From Arsukibacterium perlucidum DSM 18276 (GTDB lineage: Bacteria > Pseudomonadota > Gammaproteobacteria > Enterobacterales > Alteromonadaceae): a stretch of DNA of 64,000 nt. The notes under the pieces were generated by a model. That model saw nothing but the letters and a program-made list of their open reading frames with translations, did not search any database and was not told the DNA's origin. Of this stretch, positions 1 through 7,880 are shown piece by piece. Location of the stretch: the NCBI RefSeq assembly GCF_000382165.1, contig NZ_KB907704.1:1-64000 (forward strand), written 5' to 3'. The translations under genes were made by a program, and so were the position numbers. Position 1 is the first letter of the stretch. Each line of letters opens with the position of its first letter.

Positions 1-188
1 AACAGAGCCATTCCCAATACGGCCCATACCATTTGCTCCATAGGCAGCCGACGGGTCCGGATGGTTGATACGCCTGCAATACCAAGTCCTGTCTCAATAA
101 GTGCAGGGTCTAGAACATCCGACAGACTGTCGAAACTAATGGTATGGCTGTTTACTAAAACGGTCTCAAGAGCTTGGCTAATGTGCAT
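1..188 (-). CDS. IS4-family transposase, N-terminal part (cut by window edge)
   Basis: The reverse strand encodes 63 residues from an ATG at 188, running off the left edge. The sequence starts MHISQALETV and contains the FDSLSDVLDPALIETG and STIRTRRLPMEQMVW blocks typical of the N-terminal domain of IS4-type transposases (PF13006 in family terms). These enzymes cut and join the ends of the element. The DDE catalytic core would lie outside the window, so activity cannot be judged. The ATG lies about 90 bp inside the element end, as expected for this family. The family call is firm; intactness is unknown. Confidence 0.85.
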   Translation of the reverse strand, partial: MHISQALETVLVNSHTISFDSLSDVLDPALIETGLGIAGVSTIRTRRLPMEQMVWAVLGMAL

Positions 189-281
189 AAAAAAGGCCTA
201 CAGGGTTTATTCTGTAAGCCTTTATATACCAGCCCTTGGATCGGTCAACCGATCTGAAAAACTCTTATCTGATCGGCATTA
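1..281 (-). mobile_element. IS4-family insertion sequence, left end with terminal inverted repeat
   Basis: Read outward on the reverse strand, the element starts at 281 with TAATGCCGATCAGATAAG (264-281). This closely resembles the terminal repeat I recall for IS4. It is followed by an internal near-palindrome, GATCGGT-CA-ACCGATC (239-254), and then the transposase start at 188. The other end and the target-site duplication are outside the window, so the insertion target cannot be defined. The element abuts the repeat-rich stretch at 282-620, consistent with a decayed or accessory zone. Confidence 0.8.
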
Positions 282-376
282 CGCAACTGCGGCCTTTGTT
301 TTTTGTGCGTCTAATGTTATTTAGAGCAAAGCTAGGACGATTAAAAACGCTATTTTGCGAAGTCCGCGTTAGACCA

Positions 377-466
377 GGGTGCAAATATGCGCCCCTACAT
401 GGGGTTTGGATTTTCACCGGAGTTTGGTTGTATAACGCACTTGGGTAGGGGCGCATACTTGCGCCC
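377..466. repeat. 90-bp imperfect palindrome, MITE- or REP-like
   Basis: Two 22-base arms (377-398 and 445-466) are inverted copies of each other with two mismatches. The core is GCGCATACTTGCGCCC in the right arm and GGGTGCAAATATGCGC in the left arm. A 46-base loop separates them. Transcribed, it would form a long hairpin on either strand. The arrangement resembles small non-coding palindromic elements scattered in marine gammaproteobacteria. No gene covers it. It sits between the IS end and a gene remnant, so it could be a MITE or an old terminator-like repeat. The structure is certain, the class is not. Confidence 0.6.
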
Positions 467-619
467 ATATCGCGAATTATTAAAGGCAAAACATTGTTTC
501 TGCTCGCCTTGCAATCTGTCGTGCTATCTACTTACTGACTTTTGGCAGAAAAGGCGGTTTCGGTATCTGCAGCCCGCAAAAACTTAAGCCAGTATTTTAA
601 CCTTAAGGGTCAGATCCAG

Positions 620-874
620 TTGTTACTGGAGCTAACCACTGCCAGCAGCAATGAGCAAGTGCATTCAGTAGTGGCTTTTAGCCTGCGTGCCGAGTTTAAA
701 ACCAGAATGTCGGCAAATGTGATTTTTATTGAGCTGATTGGCGACTACCTGCAGCAATTTACCCAGGCTTGTTTTAGCGATGAGCAACTACGCCAGTTTG
801 CTGCACGGTTAAATATGGCGGCGGATAGCAGAAAAGTACTGGGTAAGCTGCATATGCAGCAGTTTGATGCTTAA
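620..874 (+). pseudogene. C-terminal remnant of a NERD-type protein
   Basis: The last ~75 residues (QVHSVVAFSLRAEFKT, then FSDEQLRQFAARL) match the C-terminus of the intact NERD protein at 4985-6166 (HVHSVVAFSRVAQFKT, FDDDQLNRFAALL). Nothing upstream resembles the rest of a NERD domain or a start site. Similarity begins just after the motif GGGTCAGATCCAGTTG (608-623), a near copy of which also lies upstream of the intact gene at 4750-4765. The fragment therefore looks like a truncated, diverged paralogue. An open frame continues upstream to a TTG at 542, but this part has no recognisable similarity. Confidence 0.6.
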
Positions 875-1008
875 TCGTTATCTACCGACTGAAGGTAGTT
901 ACGCCATTCCTGTGGCCGAACTGGATGTTATGCGCAGTTTTGATGCGCAAGAAGTTTGCGCTATACTTCTGTGCAATGTAAATCGAGTTAACCTGGTTGG
1001 AGCTTACC

Positions 1009-1239
1009 ATGAGCCAGAATACCAAAGCGGCTTGTAACACCTCAGTTGATGCCAGTTTACTGGCTGAGGCTAAAGCGCTGAAGATCAGCCCCTCTGTTGT
1101 CCTGGAACAGGCATTGCGTAATGCAGTGAGTCAGGCGAAAGCTGATTTATGGCGGGCACAGAATGCCGATGCCATCGCAACTTATAACCAACAAATTGCA
1201 GAGCATGGCACCTTTGCTGAGCGTTTGGGGCAGATTTAG
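1009..1239 (+). CDS. ccdA: CcdA-like antitoxin
   Basis: This 76-residue protein has the CcdA layout. A short N-terminal DNA-binding segment (TSVDASLLAEAKALKIS) is followed by a LEQAL helix and an acidic, flexible C-terminus with WRAQNADAIATYNQ and HGTFAERL. CcdA binds and neutralises the gyrase poison CcdB and represses its own operon. The ATG at 1009 is preferred over an upstream TTG because GGAG (999-1002) lies six bases before it. The stop codon overlaps the toxin start by one base (TAGTG), indicating translational coupling. The pair sits next to mobile-element debris, so it may be a chromosomal addiction module brought in by transfer. Confidence 0.8.
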   Translation: MSQNTKAACNTSVDASLLAEAKALKISPSVVLEQALRNAVSQAKADLWRAQNADAIATYNQQIAEHGTFAERLGQI

Positions 1240-1532
1240 TGCTGCAGCAATTTGGCGTTGCCCGTATCGATCAGCAGCTGGTGGTAGTGCTTACTAACAC
1301 CCTATTTCATGAGATTGATGCGTTGTTGGTTGCAGTAATTAAGCCGCAAAATAAACAGGCTTTGCTGACCGCTTTTCACCTTCCGGTGCGGATTAACGAG
1401 CAAGCTCACTTTATCGATTTGCTTGATATAGCAACGGGTTCCAAGAAGCGTTTAAAAACTACTGATGTAACTTTGCAGCAGTATCGGCAACAAATTAAAG
1501 CTGGCCTGGATCTACTGATTGACGGTTTCTGA
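1239..1532 (+). CDS. ccdB: CcdB-like toxin
   Basis: This 97-residue protein starts at a GTG that overlaps the antitoxin stop. The match to CcdB is moderate: QLVVVLTNTLFHEIDALLVAVI corresponds to the conserved VQSDLLD...RVVIPL strand pair, and the C-terminus (QYRQQIKAGLDLLIDGF) matches the family's terminal helix and tail, which contacts GyrA. The family traps DNA gyrase in a cleavage complex. The central part is diverged and slightly short compared with F-plasmid CcdB (101 aa), so target and activity are inferred from gene order and the C-terminal helix. Confidence 0.7.
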   Translation: MLQQFGVARIDQQLVVVLTNTLFHEIDALLVAVIKPQNKQALLTAFHLPVRINEQAHFIDLLDIATGSKKRLKTTDVTLQQYRQQIKAGLDLLIDGF

Positions 1533-1593
1533 TAATTACCAGGTTTGCTGTGCAAACGCAGTAAATCTGCTGCCGGGCTAAAAACCACCGAAG

Positions 1594-2058
1594 TTACTCA
1601 TACTGCCAGCATTCAAAAACCAGCTGCCCTGACGGATAGGGCTCTGCTTTGTTGCCATAATGCAACAGCTCCAGCCTGGCGTGATGTTTACCGTGGCCGG
1701 GGTTGAAATAAGACGCGCTAAAAGCTCGGACCGGTGGTGCTGGGGCTGGCTGTTTTATTTCAAGGTAAAAATCTAATATATAAGGCTCATCGGTAATGTC
1801 AGTGCGGTGAACACCAACAATAAAAGTATGGCCATGCACATCAAATAATGGCTTGGCAGTAGCATCATCAGCAGTTAGCGAAATGGCCTTATCCCGAAGG
1901 TCGTCCAGGCTAAAACCTGGATAATCTAGCGGGATAAGGTGGCAACTGAGATTCAGCTTAGTCTGGTTGGCATGTGTGGTGGTGGTTAACAGCATCGTTA
2001 AAGATACTGTGGCAATGCCAATGCCGTATGAAACGGCTTTTGGTTTGTTAATAGTCAT
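1594..2058 (-). CDS. Secreted protein of unknown function
   Basis: This 154-residue protein has an N-terminal signal peptide (hydrophobic residues about 12-28, likely cleavage after THAN). The mature part has two cysteines (one in LSCHLIP, one in FECWQYE), and a Pro-rich stretch near the middle. I recognise no family. It lies 24 bases downstream of the membrane gene at 2083-2613 on the same strand, so it is probably the third gene of that operon. A periplasmic accessory or immunity role is only a guess from context. Confidence 0.6.
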   Translation of the reverse strand: MTINKPKAVSYGIGIATVSLTMLLTTTTHANQTKLNLSCHLIPLDYPGFSLDDLRDKAISLTADDATAKPLFDVHGHTFIVGVHRTDITDEPYILDFYLEIKQPAPAPPVRAFSASYFNPGHGKHHARLELLHYGNKAEPYPSGQLVFECWQYE

Positions 2059-2082
2059 TTGTAATGGCTTTAATTATACCTG

Positions 2083-2613
2083 CTAACCAGATACAGGTTT
2101 ATTGGTATTAAACTGTGGCAATAACCGACATTTTTGTCGGTCGGGAGACTCCGCACAGTCGGCGCGCGCCAGTTCAATGCAGTGCTCTGGGGTACTGGTA
2201 TAAACCATTACCTTATCGTGTAACCACTGGCGTGATTGCAGCTCACATTCGCTGTATCCCTGCCCTTGCAGGTAACTGGCCGAAGGGAAGTGAATAAGTT
2301 GCGGCAAAATTACCGCCAGGCCCAGCCCGATAAAAAACACCAGACTCGCCCGCCTATTTTGCCTTGCAGTTACAGTTTTGCCCTGCAATTTTCGCCCGCC
2401 AAAATACAACAACATGCTGCCAATTAATGCTGCGCCGAAACAGTAAAAAGCGCCTTTGTTTATAGTTACTGCTGCGGCATCATTAAGCAGACCACTTATT
2501 AATACCAGAAGGTAGTAACCAAAGTAGCCAAAGCCAAAGGTAGTTAGCAGCGCAAACACCCCCAAACCCATGGCAAGTTGCCATGGCGCCAGTTCGTTCT
2601 CATCTTTTTGCAT
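2083..2613 (-). CDS. Small membrane protein, candidate immunity partner
   Basis: This 176-residue protein has three hydrophobic segments (about 13-41, 55-71 and 90-107). A C-terminal domain of ~65 residues follows, with four cysteines (123, 145, 153, 162) that could form disulfides in the periplasm. Its ATG overlaps the stop of the upstream gene by one base (TAATG), so the two are translationally coupled. I recognise no named family. A polytopic membrane protein coupled to a glycine-rich membrane-inserting protein is the usual arrangement of pore-forming toxin immunity genes. That role is inferred, not shown. Confidence 0.6.
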   Translation of the reverse strand: MQKDENELAPWQLAMGLGVFALLTTFGFGYFGYYLLVLISGLLNDAAAVTINKGAFYCFGAALIGSMLLYFGGRKLQGKTVTARQNRRASLVFFIGLGLAVILPQLIHFPSASYLQGQGYSECELQSRQWLHDKVMVYTSTPEHCIELARADCAESPDRQKCRLLPQFNTNKPVSG

Positions 2614-3488
2614 TAATACAACCTTGGCGATAAAAAGCGATCTAATTGATGTTTAGCGGCATCAATAATAATTCTTCGTGCAGAATCAACAATGTAGTCA
2701 AGCACTGGTTTTGCTGCACGTGAAGCAGTTTGTGATGCTCTGTTCTGTAAATCTCGGCGCAACTGTTGAGCGTAATTCTGTGATCTTTCAGAAAGCTCTT
2801 CTAATCCTCTGACAACTTTATCCGATATACCAAAATGTTCATCTAAATAGTTAAGGGCTGGAGTTAATGCTAAACCTACCAGCACCACAGCAGCTATAGG
2901 GCCAACCGCAATACCTATGGCGGCACCCACAGCAATTGCGCCCCATGCTACACCGGCGGTAATCGCTACTTTTACAACATCAACGGCTAAGTAGCCAATC
3001 AGCTGAGTTAATGTAGCCTCATCGCGCAAAAAGAAATCGGCGATTCGGTAAGCCCCAACCAAAACAACGGTAAGAATTCCACCTGATCTGACAGCAGCTT
3101 GTGCTGCATGTTTACCTAAACCCAGGGCCATTACCTGAGTATTATTTGCCAGATATCGAGTGCCGGTAAGTATTCTACGTAATCCAGCATGACCTTTGAG
3201 AATGATATAAGACTTGCCATTATATGATTTTACATATGCCTGCCCCAAGCCACCCAGAGCATAACCCAGCTGCGCCAGTTTAGTCATATCTCCACCTAAG
3301 GCGAGGTAGTTAGCGCCGAACTCTATACTACCTTTTACTTGCTCCCAGAGGGATTTTGGCTCAGCGTTACCTCGAGCTGCCTGACTATTTACAATTTCAT
3401 CCATCATTTCAGGTGAAATAACACAGACCTCGTGTTGGTTTTCTTGAATCACCCGTTGCATACAGTGTTTTTGTTGATCTGTCAGCAT
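2613..3488 (-). CDS. Glycine/alanine-rich membrane-inserting protein, candidate pore-forming toxin
   Basis: This 291-residue protein has no signal peptide. Residues 1-130 are soluble, with a small motif, GKSYIILKGHAGLRR, at 91-105. Residues 134-152 and 160-211 form long hydrophobic stretches rich in Gly and Ala (for example GAAIGIAVGPIAAVVLVG at 188-205). A charged, helical C-terminal tail of ~70 residues follows. A soluble front half plus a late hydrophobic hairpin resembles colicin-like or type VI pore-forming effectors, but I cannot name the family. It heads an apparent three-gene operon with a coupled membrane protein. No secretion genes are seen nearby. Confidence 0.6.
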   Translation of the reverse strand: MLTDQQKHCMQRVIQENQHEVCVISPEMMDEIVNSQAARGNAEPKSLWEQVKGSIEFGANYLALGGDMTKLAQLGYALGGLGQAYVKSYNGKSYIILKGHAGLRRILTGTRYLANNTQVMALGLGKHAAQAAVRSGGILTVVLVGAYRIADFFLRDEATLTQLIGYLAVDVVKVAITAGVAWGAIAVGAAIGIAVGPIAAVVLVGLALTPALNYLDEHFGISDKVVRGLEELSERSQNYAQQLRRDLQNRASQTASRAAKPVLDYIVDSARRIIIDAAKHQLDRFLSPRLY

Positions 3489-3674
3489 AAAGATTCCTTA
3501 TGATAGCCATAAATTATCTAAAGGATTCTAAACGCCACATCCTTATCGTTCAAATTAAATTTACATTTAACTTTTTATGTTAATTATTTTGTATCCGAGG
3601 GGTGAGGTGCGCGTTTTTTTAGCGCACTCAATGCTCAATAAAATTTTGGGTGGTCATCATCTGCCAACCGGCGG

Positions 3675-3920
3675 CTATCTAAACCGCACCTGCTGCAAAT
3701 GTGGGTTTGGCACTGTTACCTGCAGCAGCGCAATATCGTCCAGCACTACCCACTGCTCTGCACCTGCCTGTTCCAGCACCAGACATTCCTGGCGCGCGCT
3801 GTTATAGCGGGAGTCCAGCGCGGTACCATAAAGTTCTTCGCCCGAGACCAGTGTCAGACAGAGCGGGTAGCGGTAAAGGCAGACAATCTCAATATAATCA
3901 TGCAAATCACAATGAAGCAT
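3675..3920 (-). CDS. rof: Rof-like Rho-binding antiterminator
   Basis: This 81-residue protein matches E. coli Rof in pattern: a DYIEIVCLYRYPLCLTL start (Rof: DNLELACQHHLMLTL), then LVSGEELYGTA, LVLEQAG and VLDDIALLQV. Rof folds as a small Sm-like barrel, binds Rho and lowers Rho-dependent termination. The gene stands alone on the reverse strand, 20 bases upstream of the next gene's stop. Its length is close to Rof (84-86 aa). The call rests on pattern similarity recalled without alignment. Confidence 0.7.
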   Translation of the reverse strand: MLHCDLHDYIEIVCLYRYPLCLTLVSGEELYGTALDSRYNSARQECLVLEQAGAEQWVVLDDIALLQVTVPNPHLQQVRFR

Positions 3921-3939
3921 CGTTACTCCAGCGGGTTGT

Positions 3940-4668
3940 TTAGTTGTTGATTGTTAACGCTGCCTTTTTATATTTGCGTGGCTTGAATCGCCGCCATAAC
4001 AACACTATGCCGCTCAGGGTAAAGAGCAGGGCACTGCCTGAAAATATGATAAGCAATGGGTTATTAAAGTTACTGCGGTCCTGATAATCCATAATATGCA
4101 GCATCCAGAAAAAGTCGAACCAGCGCCAGTTATCTGTGCGTACCCGCAGCACAGCGCCGGTGGCCGGGTCGAGATAAAAGCGGCTGTTATCGCTATCGGC
4201 AAACTGTATCTGCCATAGAGGCGCGGGCAGGTGCCTTACTTCCTGTGGCAGTTGCTGCAGCAGTTGGGCCGCTTGTAGCTCGCCGTCGCCCTGATACTGC
4301 GCTAAGGCCAGCAAGCGGATGTCTTGTTCAGCCAGTTCTGCCACAAGTTCTCCATTAAGGGCGCTGTAGCGATACACCCCTGCGGTATCATTAACCAGAT
4401 AAACCGGCGTTGCAGTTAGCTGGTCATTCTGCCAGCTCAGCCGTTGGCTCAGGCTAAGGCTGGCTTGTGGGGTATGTTGATGTAACACCTGTTGTGGGCT
4501 TATGGTAGCTTGCTGCCAGTTAGTGCTGACAACCTGGCGTAAATGATCCCCCCGCACCTGCTCTATTGGCAGAATGGCCATTACCAGGCCACTTACAAAC
4601 CATAGGGTGATCTGGACAACCAGAATAAGGCCAAGCCAGTTATGCAGGCTGCGAATAAATTTAAACAT
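3940..4668 (-). CDS. PepSY-associated membrane protein
   Basis: This 242-residue protein has an N-terminal membrane helix (about 9-33, beginning with the typical SLHNWLGLILVVQ), a periplasmic PepSY-like region, and a second helix near the C-terminus (about 207-227) followed by WRRFKPRK. This HNW...LWFVSG pattern is that of the PepSY transmembrane family, often linked to iron uptake or extracytoplasmic electron transfer. The usual form has four helices; this two-helix version is a short member. It is transcribed alone. Function is inferred from family only. Confidence 0.75.
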   Translation of the reverse strand: MFKFIRSLHNWLGLILVVQITLWFVSGLVMAILPIEQVRGDHLRQVVSTNWQQATISPQQVLHQHTPQASLSLSQRLSWQNDQLTATPVYLVNDTAGVYRYSALNGELVAELAEQDIRLLALAQYQGDGELQAAQLLQQLPQEVRHLPAPLWQIQFADSDNSRFYLDPATGAVLRVRTDNWRWFDFFWMLHIMDYQDRSNFNNPLLIIFSGSALLFTLSGIVLLWRRFKPRKYKKAALTINN

Positions 4669-4984
4669 TTTTTATTATTCTGAATTAGCTGATAATTTAT
4701 CAAAACAGATAACTACCTTAACTGTAAAGCAGTATATTAGAAACGTTAGGGGTCAGATCCAATTGTAACAATTCCAACTTAAGCTACGTTTTCATATTGA
4801 ACTGGAACACAACATCGAATAGAACCTTTCGTGTATTTGGGTTGTTAGCAAACAAACTGACAAGCCAGCAAACGTCAACACGCCCTGATTACCAATGATA
4901 TAATTTAGTTACAGTAAACCCCGACCCGGGAAAACAGCTATTGCTGCATGATGATTCCCTTGCTAGCATCAGTTAACAATTATT
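4669..4984. other. Intergenic stretch with a short repeated motif
   Basis: This 316-base stretch separates the divergent PepSY and NERD genes. It holds GGGGTCAGATCCAATTG (4749-4765), almost identical to GGGTCAGATCCAGTTG at 608-623. This motif type is reminiscent of short REP-like repeats. I see no further open frame, strong hairpin or clear promoter; the downstream start at 4985 has no obvious Shine-Dalgarno sequence. Confidence 0.4.
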
Positions 4985-6166
4985 ATGAGACACTTTATGC
5001 GCTGGATGCGATTTTTTTTACCGCTGCTGTTATTGATTGCTGTTCCGGCACCTGGCCTGCAACAGTATTCAGAGGGGGCCTGCATTTTGCTGGACCAACA
5101 GGTACAGCGTTTTAGTCACATCCCGCAAAGCAGCAATTATCGCAATGCAAAAAGCGAATATGATAGAAAATGCCTGAAACCGACCAGAACTGTTCAGCCA
5201 GTAACAGAAGCACGGCGTGATACTCCGCCCGTTAAACCAGCGCCCCGCCAACCTGAAGCTGTAGTGGTCAAGCCTGTAGTCCCTGAAGTGAAACAGCCTG
5301 AAGCGGCAGTAACAGAGACTGCCGTGCCTGAAACTACAGTGGTCGACCCCAGCCAGGTAGCAGAAGCATTAGCTACTCCGGCAGCAGTAGCAGAGGAACT
5401 GCTGCAGGCTGAACCTGCAAAGGACAAGCCGGCTGAAGAGGCAACGCCGGTAGTTGCTGAGAGCGATTTACCGGTAACGATGCTACCTGTTCCCATTGTT
5501 GTTCCGGCAGATGAAGCCGCCCTGTCAGGTGACTGGTGGCAGTTTGATAATCTGCTGGCCCGGATACTAAACAACCTGCCGCTGATTATCGCCAATATCT
5601 TTGCCTTTTTACTGACAGTGTTTCTGCTGACCAACTGGCTTGGTCTGAACCTGCCAGGTTTTAAAGGAGTGTTTGCTGAGTACAAATTAAACCGGCTGCT
5701 ACGCTGGCGCCTGGCCCGTGGCTATCGCCATTTCCGTAAACTAAAATTGCTGACCGCGAAAGAAGAGCTGGTGATCGTCGATCACCTGGTATTAAGCCCT
5801 TTTGGGATTTTTGTGATTATGGTGAAGGGTTATCGTGGCAGTATTTTCGGCAATGTGGCAGAAGCTAACTGGATGCGGCATTACTTTGGCAGCAAAAAGC
5901 AATTTATGAACCCGCTGCATCAGAACTTTAAACATGTTGAGGCGATAAAACACCACCTGCAGCTGCAGGGTACAGATTTAGCGCAGCATGTGCATTCAGT
6001 GGTGGCGTTCAGCCGGGTAGCCCAGTTTAAAACTGACATGCCGGCAAATGTAACCTATGTTGATACTGCGCCAGCGTACCTGAAAAAATTTGAAGAACCC
6101 TGTTTTGATGATGATCAACTAAACCGTTTTGCTGCCTTATTACGCCAGGCCAGTACTGCTAATTAA
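4985..6166 (+). CDS. NERD-domain membrane protein
   Basis: This 393-residue protein has an N-terminal signal or anchor (9-22), two cysteines (33 and 63), and a Pro/Glu/Val-rich linker with PEA/PAV repeats (about 70-175). A membrane helix (199-219) and a cytoplasmic NERD-like nuclease-related domain (about 225-345) follow. The KGYRGSIFGN block and the VHSVVAFS strand are typical of NERD proteins. The domain is distantly related to endonucleases and of unknown substrate. A truncated paralogue lies at 620-874. The end overlaps the convergent protease gene by four bases. A second in-frame ATG at 4997 is an alternative start. Confidence 0.75.
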   Translation: MRHFMRWMRFFLPLLLLIAVPAPGLQQYSEGACILLDQQVQRFSHIPQSSNYRNAKSEYDRKCLKPTRTVQPVTEARRDTPPVKPAPRQPEAVVVKPVVPEVKQPEAAVTETAVPETTVVDPSQVAEALATPAAVAEELLQAEPAKDKPAEEATPVVAESDLPVTMLPVPIVVPADEAALSGDWWQFDNLLARILNNLPLIIANIFAFLLTVFLLTNWLGLNLPGFKGVFAEYKLNRLLRWRLARGYRHFRKLKLLTAKEELVIVDHLVLSPFGIFVIMVKGYRGSIFGNVAEANWMRHYFGSKKQFMNPLHQNFKHVEAIKHHLQLQGTDLAQHVHSVVAFSRVAQFKTDMPANVTYVDTAPAYLKKFEEPCFDDDQLNRFAALLRQASTAN

Positions 6167-6669
6167 GGCTTGTTGGCGGTATGTTCAAGCAAGGTAAGAT
6201 ACAAGCGTAAATCCAGCTCCAGCTGATGATAGGCTGGCTCCATATGCAGGCAGAGTTTATAAAAAGCTTTGTTATGGTCTTTTTCCCGCAAGTGTGCCAG
6301 TTCATGTACCACTACCATTTGTAATAACGGTAGTGGTAATTGCCTTAATAAAGCGGCCACTCTTATCTCATTTTTACTTTTCAGTTTACCGCCCTGCACC
6401 CGGCTGATTTGAGTATGGGTACCCAGGGCATTATTGATAACATGAATTTTCGGGTCAAACACCACCTTGCTTAGCGGCTCACTGCTTTTCAGCCACTGCC
6501 GTTTTAACGCCATAGTTAACTCATACAGGGCTTTATCAGTTTGCACCGGATGGCTTTGCTCGGGGTAGCGTTGTTGTAAGGCAGGCTCTAATTTGCCGTC
6601 GGCCAGCAGCTGGCGCACCTGCTGCTGCAGGCTAGCAGAGTAATTACGAAGGTAGACCAGGTCTTGCAT
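6163..6669 (-). CDS. YgjP-like zinc metallopeptidase (M48/WLM type)
   Basis: This 168-residue protein carries VVHELAHLREKDHNKAFY, with zinc ligands His122 and His126, catalytic Glu123 and a third ligand at His132. This is the signature of the YgjP/DUF45 family (PF01863), small cytoplasmic metalloproteins related to SprT. It is shorter than typical YgjP (~230 aa), lacking part of the N-terminal strand region, but the catalytic part is complete. The gene lies downstream of the secreted protein gene at 6759-7652 on the same strand and converges on the NERD gene. Substrate unknown. Confidence 0.8.
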   Translation of the reverse strand: MQDLVYLRNYSASLQQQVRQLLADGKLEPALQQRYPEQSHPVQTDKALYELTMALKRQWLKSSEPLSKVVFDPKIHVINNALGTHTQISRVQGGKLKSKNEIRVAALLRQLPLPLLQMVVVHELAHLREKDHNKAFYKLCLHMEPAYHQLELDLRLYLTLLEHTANKP

Positions 6670-6758
6670 TGATACCGCTCAGTGATTACCAGGTTTCGGG
6701 CGATGCATAATAGCTGATCTTACTGCCAGACAGAACAGCAGCTTACGCTGACATCCCC

Positions 6759-7652
6759 TCACTCTGGCAACCGCTGAAAGGTTGCTTTGGTATTGGATGC
6801 CATAAAATAACTTTGCCATTGCTCTAATGGTAATTGGTACTGCACGGTTTGGTCTTTATAACCCACGGTAGTGGTACCGTCTGGTTGCCATGATAAATGG
6901 ATTAAAGCCGTTTCGCCGGGCGTAATGTCACTGGCCAGCGCTTTACGAAAGGGTTTATAACCCGGCATGATATATTCAATCAGCAGCAGTGCTTTCTCCG
7001 CGGTTTTTGGCTGCAACAATGATACCCGCAGGTAATCGTTATCCGGGTCGCCAATTTGGACATGAGCATAAGCGGTTACATTTTTATCCTCTAAAGCCAG
7101 TGGGGTAAGCGACATATTAAAACTGACACTGGCCGGCGCCTTTTCCAGCGGTAACGGATAAAGCCCGAATTTACCGGGCGGTACATGCAGCGCCAGCAAA
7201 CCAGGCTTCACTTTGCCGGCATTTTCAGCCAGCTTACCGGGGGCTGGCGACATACTGTGGTCGGGCTTGTTACTCACCCGGTAGAACTGTTTCACCCCAC
7301 CATCTTCGGTTTGCACCGTTACCTGGCTATCGTTCTGCTCAAGTACTTTATTACAGATATTCTGATCGTCAGGGGTGTAAGGTAACTCGGTAACGATATC
7401 AAAAGTTTTATAGGTCAGATTCTGGCACAACTGGTCGCCATGCCGGCGCCAGTGGCCGGTAGCGATGTAAAACGAATCGTTAACAACGCCATAGCTATAA
7501 ACTTCGCCGTTTTCAAAGTACGACACATAGCCATCACAGGTTGAACCTGCATCTGCAGATTGACACCACTTGCCCGGCCGGGCGTTGCTGAACGGGGAAA
7601 ACAGCACAGCTGCTATTGATAACAACAGGGTACAGTAGAGGGTATACTTCAT
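6759..7652 (-). CDS. Secreted protein of unknown function
   Basis: This 297-residue protein has a signal peptide (about 1-25, hydrophobic LLLSIAAVLFSPF, cleavage near SNA-RPG). An N-terminal module with four cysteines and aromatic residues (KWCQSADAGSTCDGYVSYFENG) is followed by a beta-rich C-terminal half resembling a jelly-roll or lectin-like sheet. No family recognised. I chose the ATG at 7652 over 7709 because GAGG lies five bases upstream of it and the signal peptide starts there; the extra 19 residues upstream are not signal-like. Confidence 0.65.
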   Translation of the reverse strand: MKYTLYCTLLLSIAAVLFSPFSNARPGKWCQSADAGSTCDGYVSYFENGEVYSYGVVNDSFYIATGHWRRHGDQLCQNLTYKTFDIVTELPYTPDDQNICNKVLEQNDSQVTVQTEDGGVKQFYRVSNKPDHSMSPAPGKLAENAGKVKPGLLALHVPPGKFGLYPLPLEKAPASVSFNMSLTPLALEDKNVTAYAHVQIGDPDNDYLRVSLLQPKTAEKALLLIEYIMPGYKPFRKALASDITPGETALIHLSWQPDGTTTVGYKDQTVQYQLPLEQWQSYFMASNTKATFQRLPE

Positions 7653-7880
7653 TATTACCTCATCTATTTTACGTCTACTACGCACCCACAATAGGCAGCC
7701 GCTGTACAAAGATCAACCTAAAGCGGGTTTTAATTTGAGCTATTTTCAACCACTCTTTTAAGTCGTTGTTGCAGCGGCTATTGTTGTTTTTTGCCTGAAA
7801 TGTTGACTTAAAACCTGCGAAGGTTGGCAAAGTGCTGCGTAGCTGAGACAATCTGGCTTTGCATAGCCAATGAGAGCATT

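Noticed and set aside
867-1037. A 56-codon open frame overlapping the NERD remnant stop and the ccdA start (ends EPEYQSGL)
   Set aside because: It runs through the likely ccdA promoter and start, has no convincing ribosome site and matches nothing known. Chance open frame or old remnant.
3604-3629. GTGCGC-GCGCAC hairpin downstream of rof
   Set aside because: Stem is short and no T run follows on the rof strand, so I do not call a terminator.
5194-5685. 163-codon open frame antisense to the NERD gene linker
   Set aside because: Low-complexity Ser/Ala/Thr sequence mirrored from the Pro/Glu/Val linker; no start site or family.
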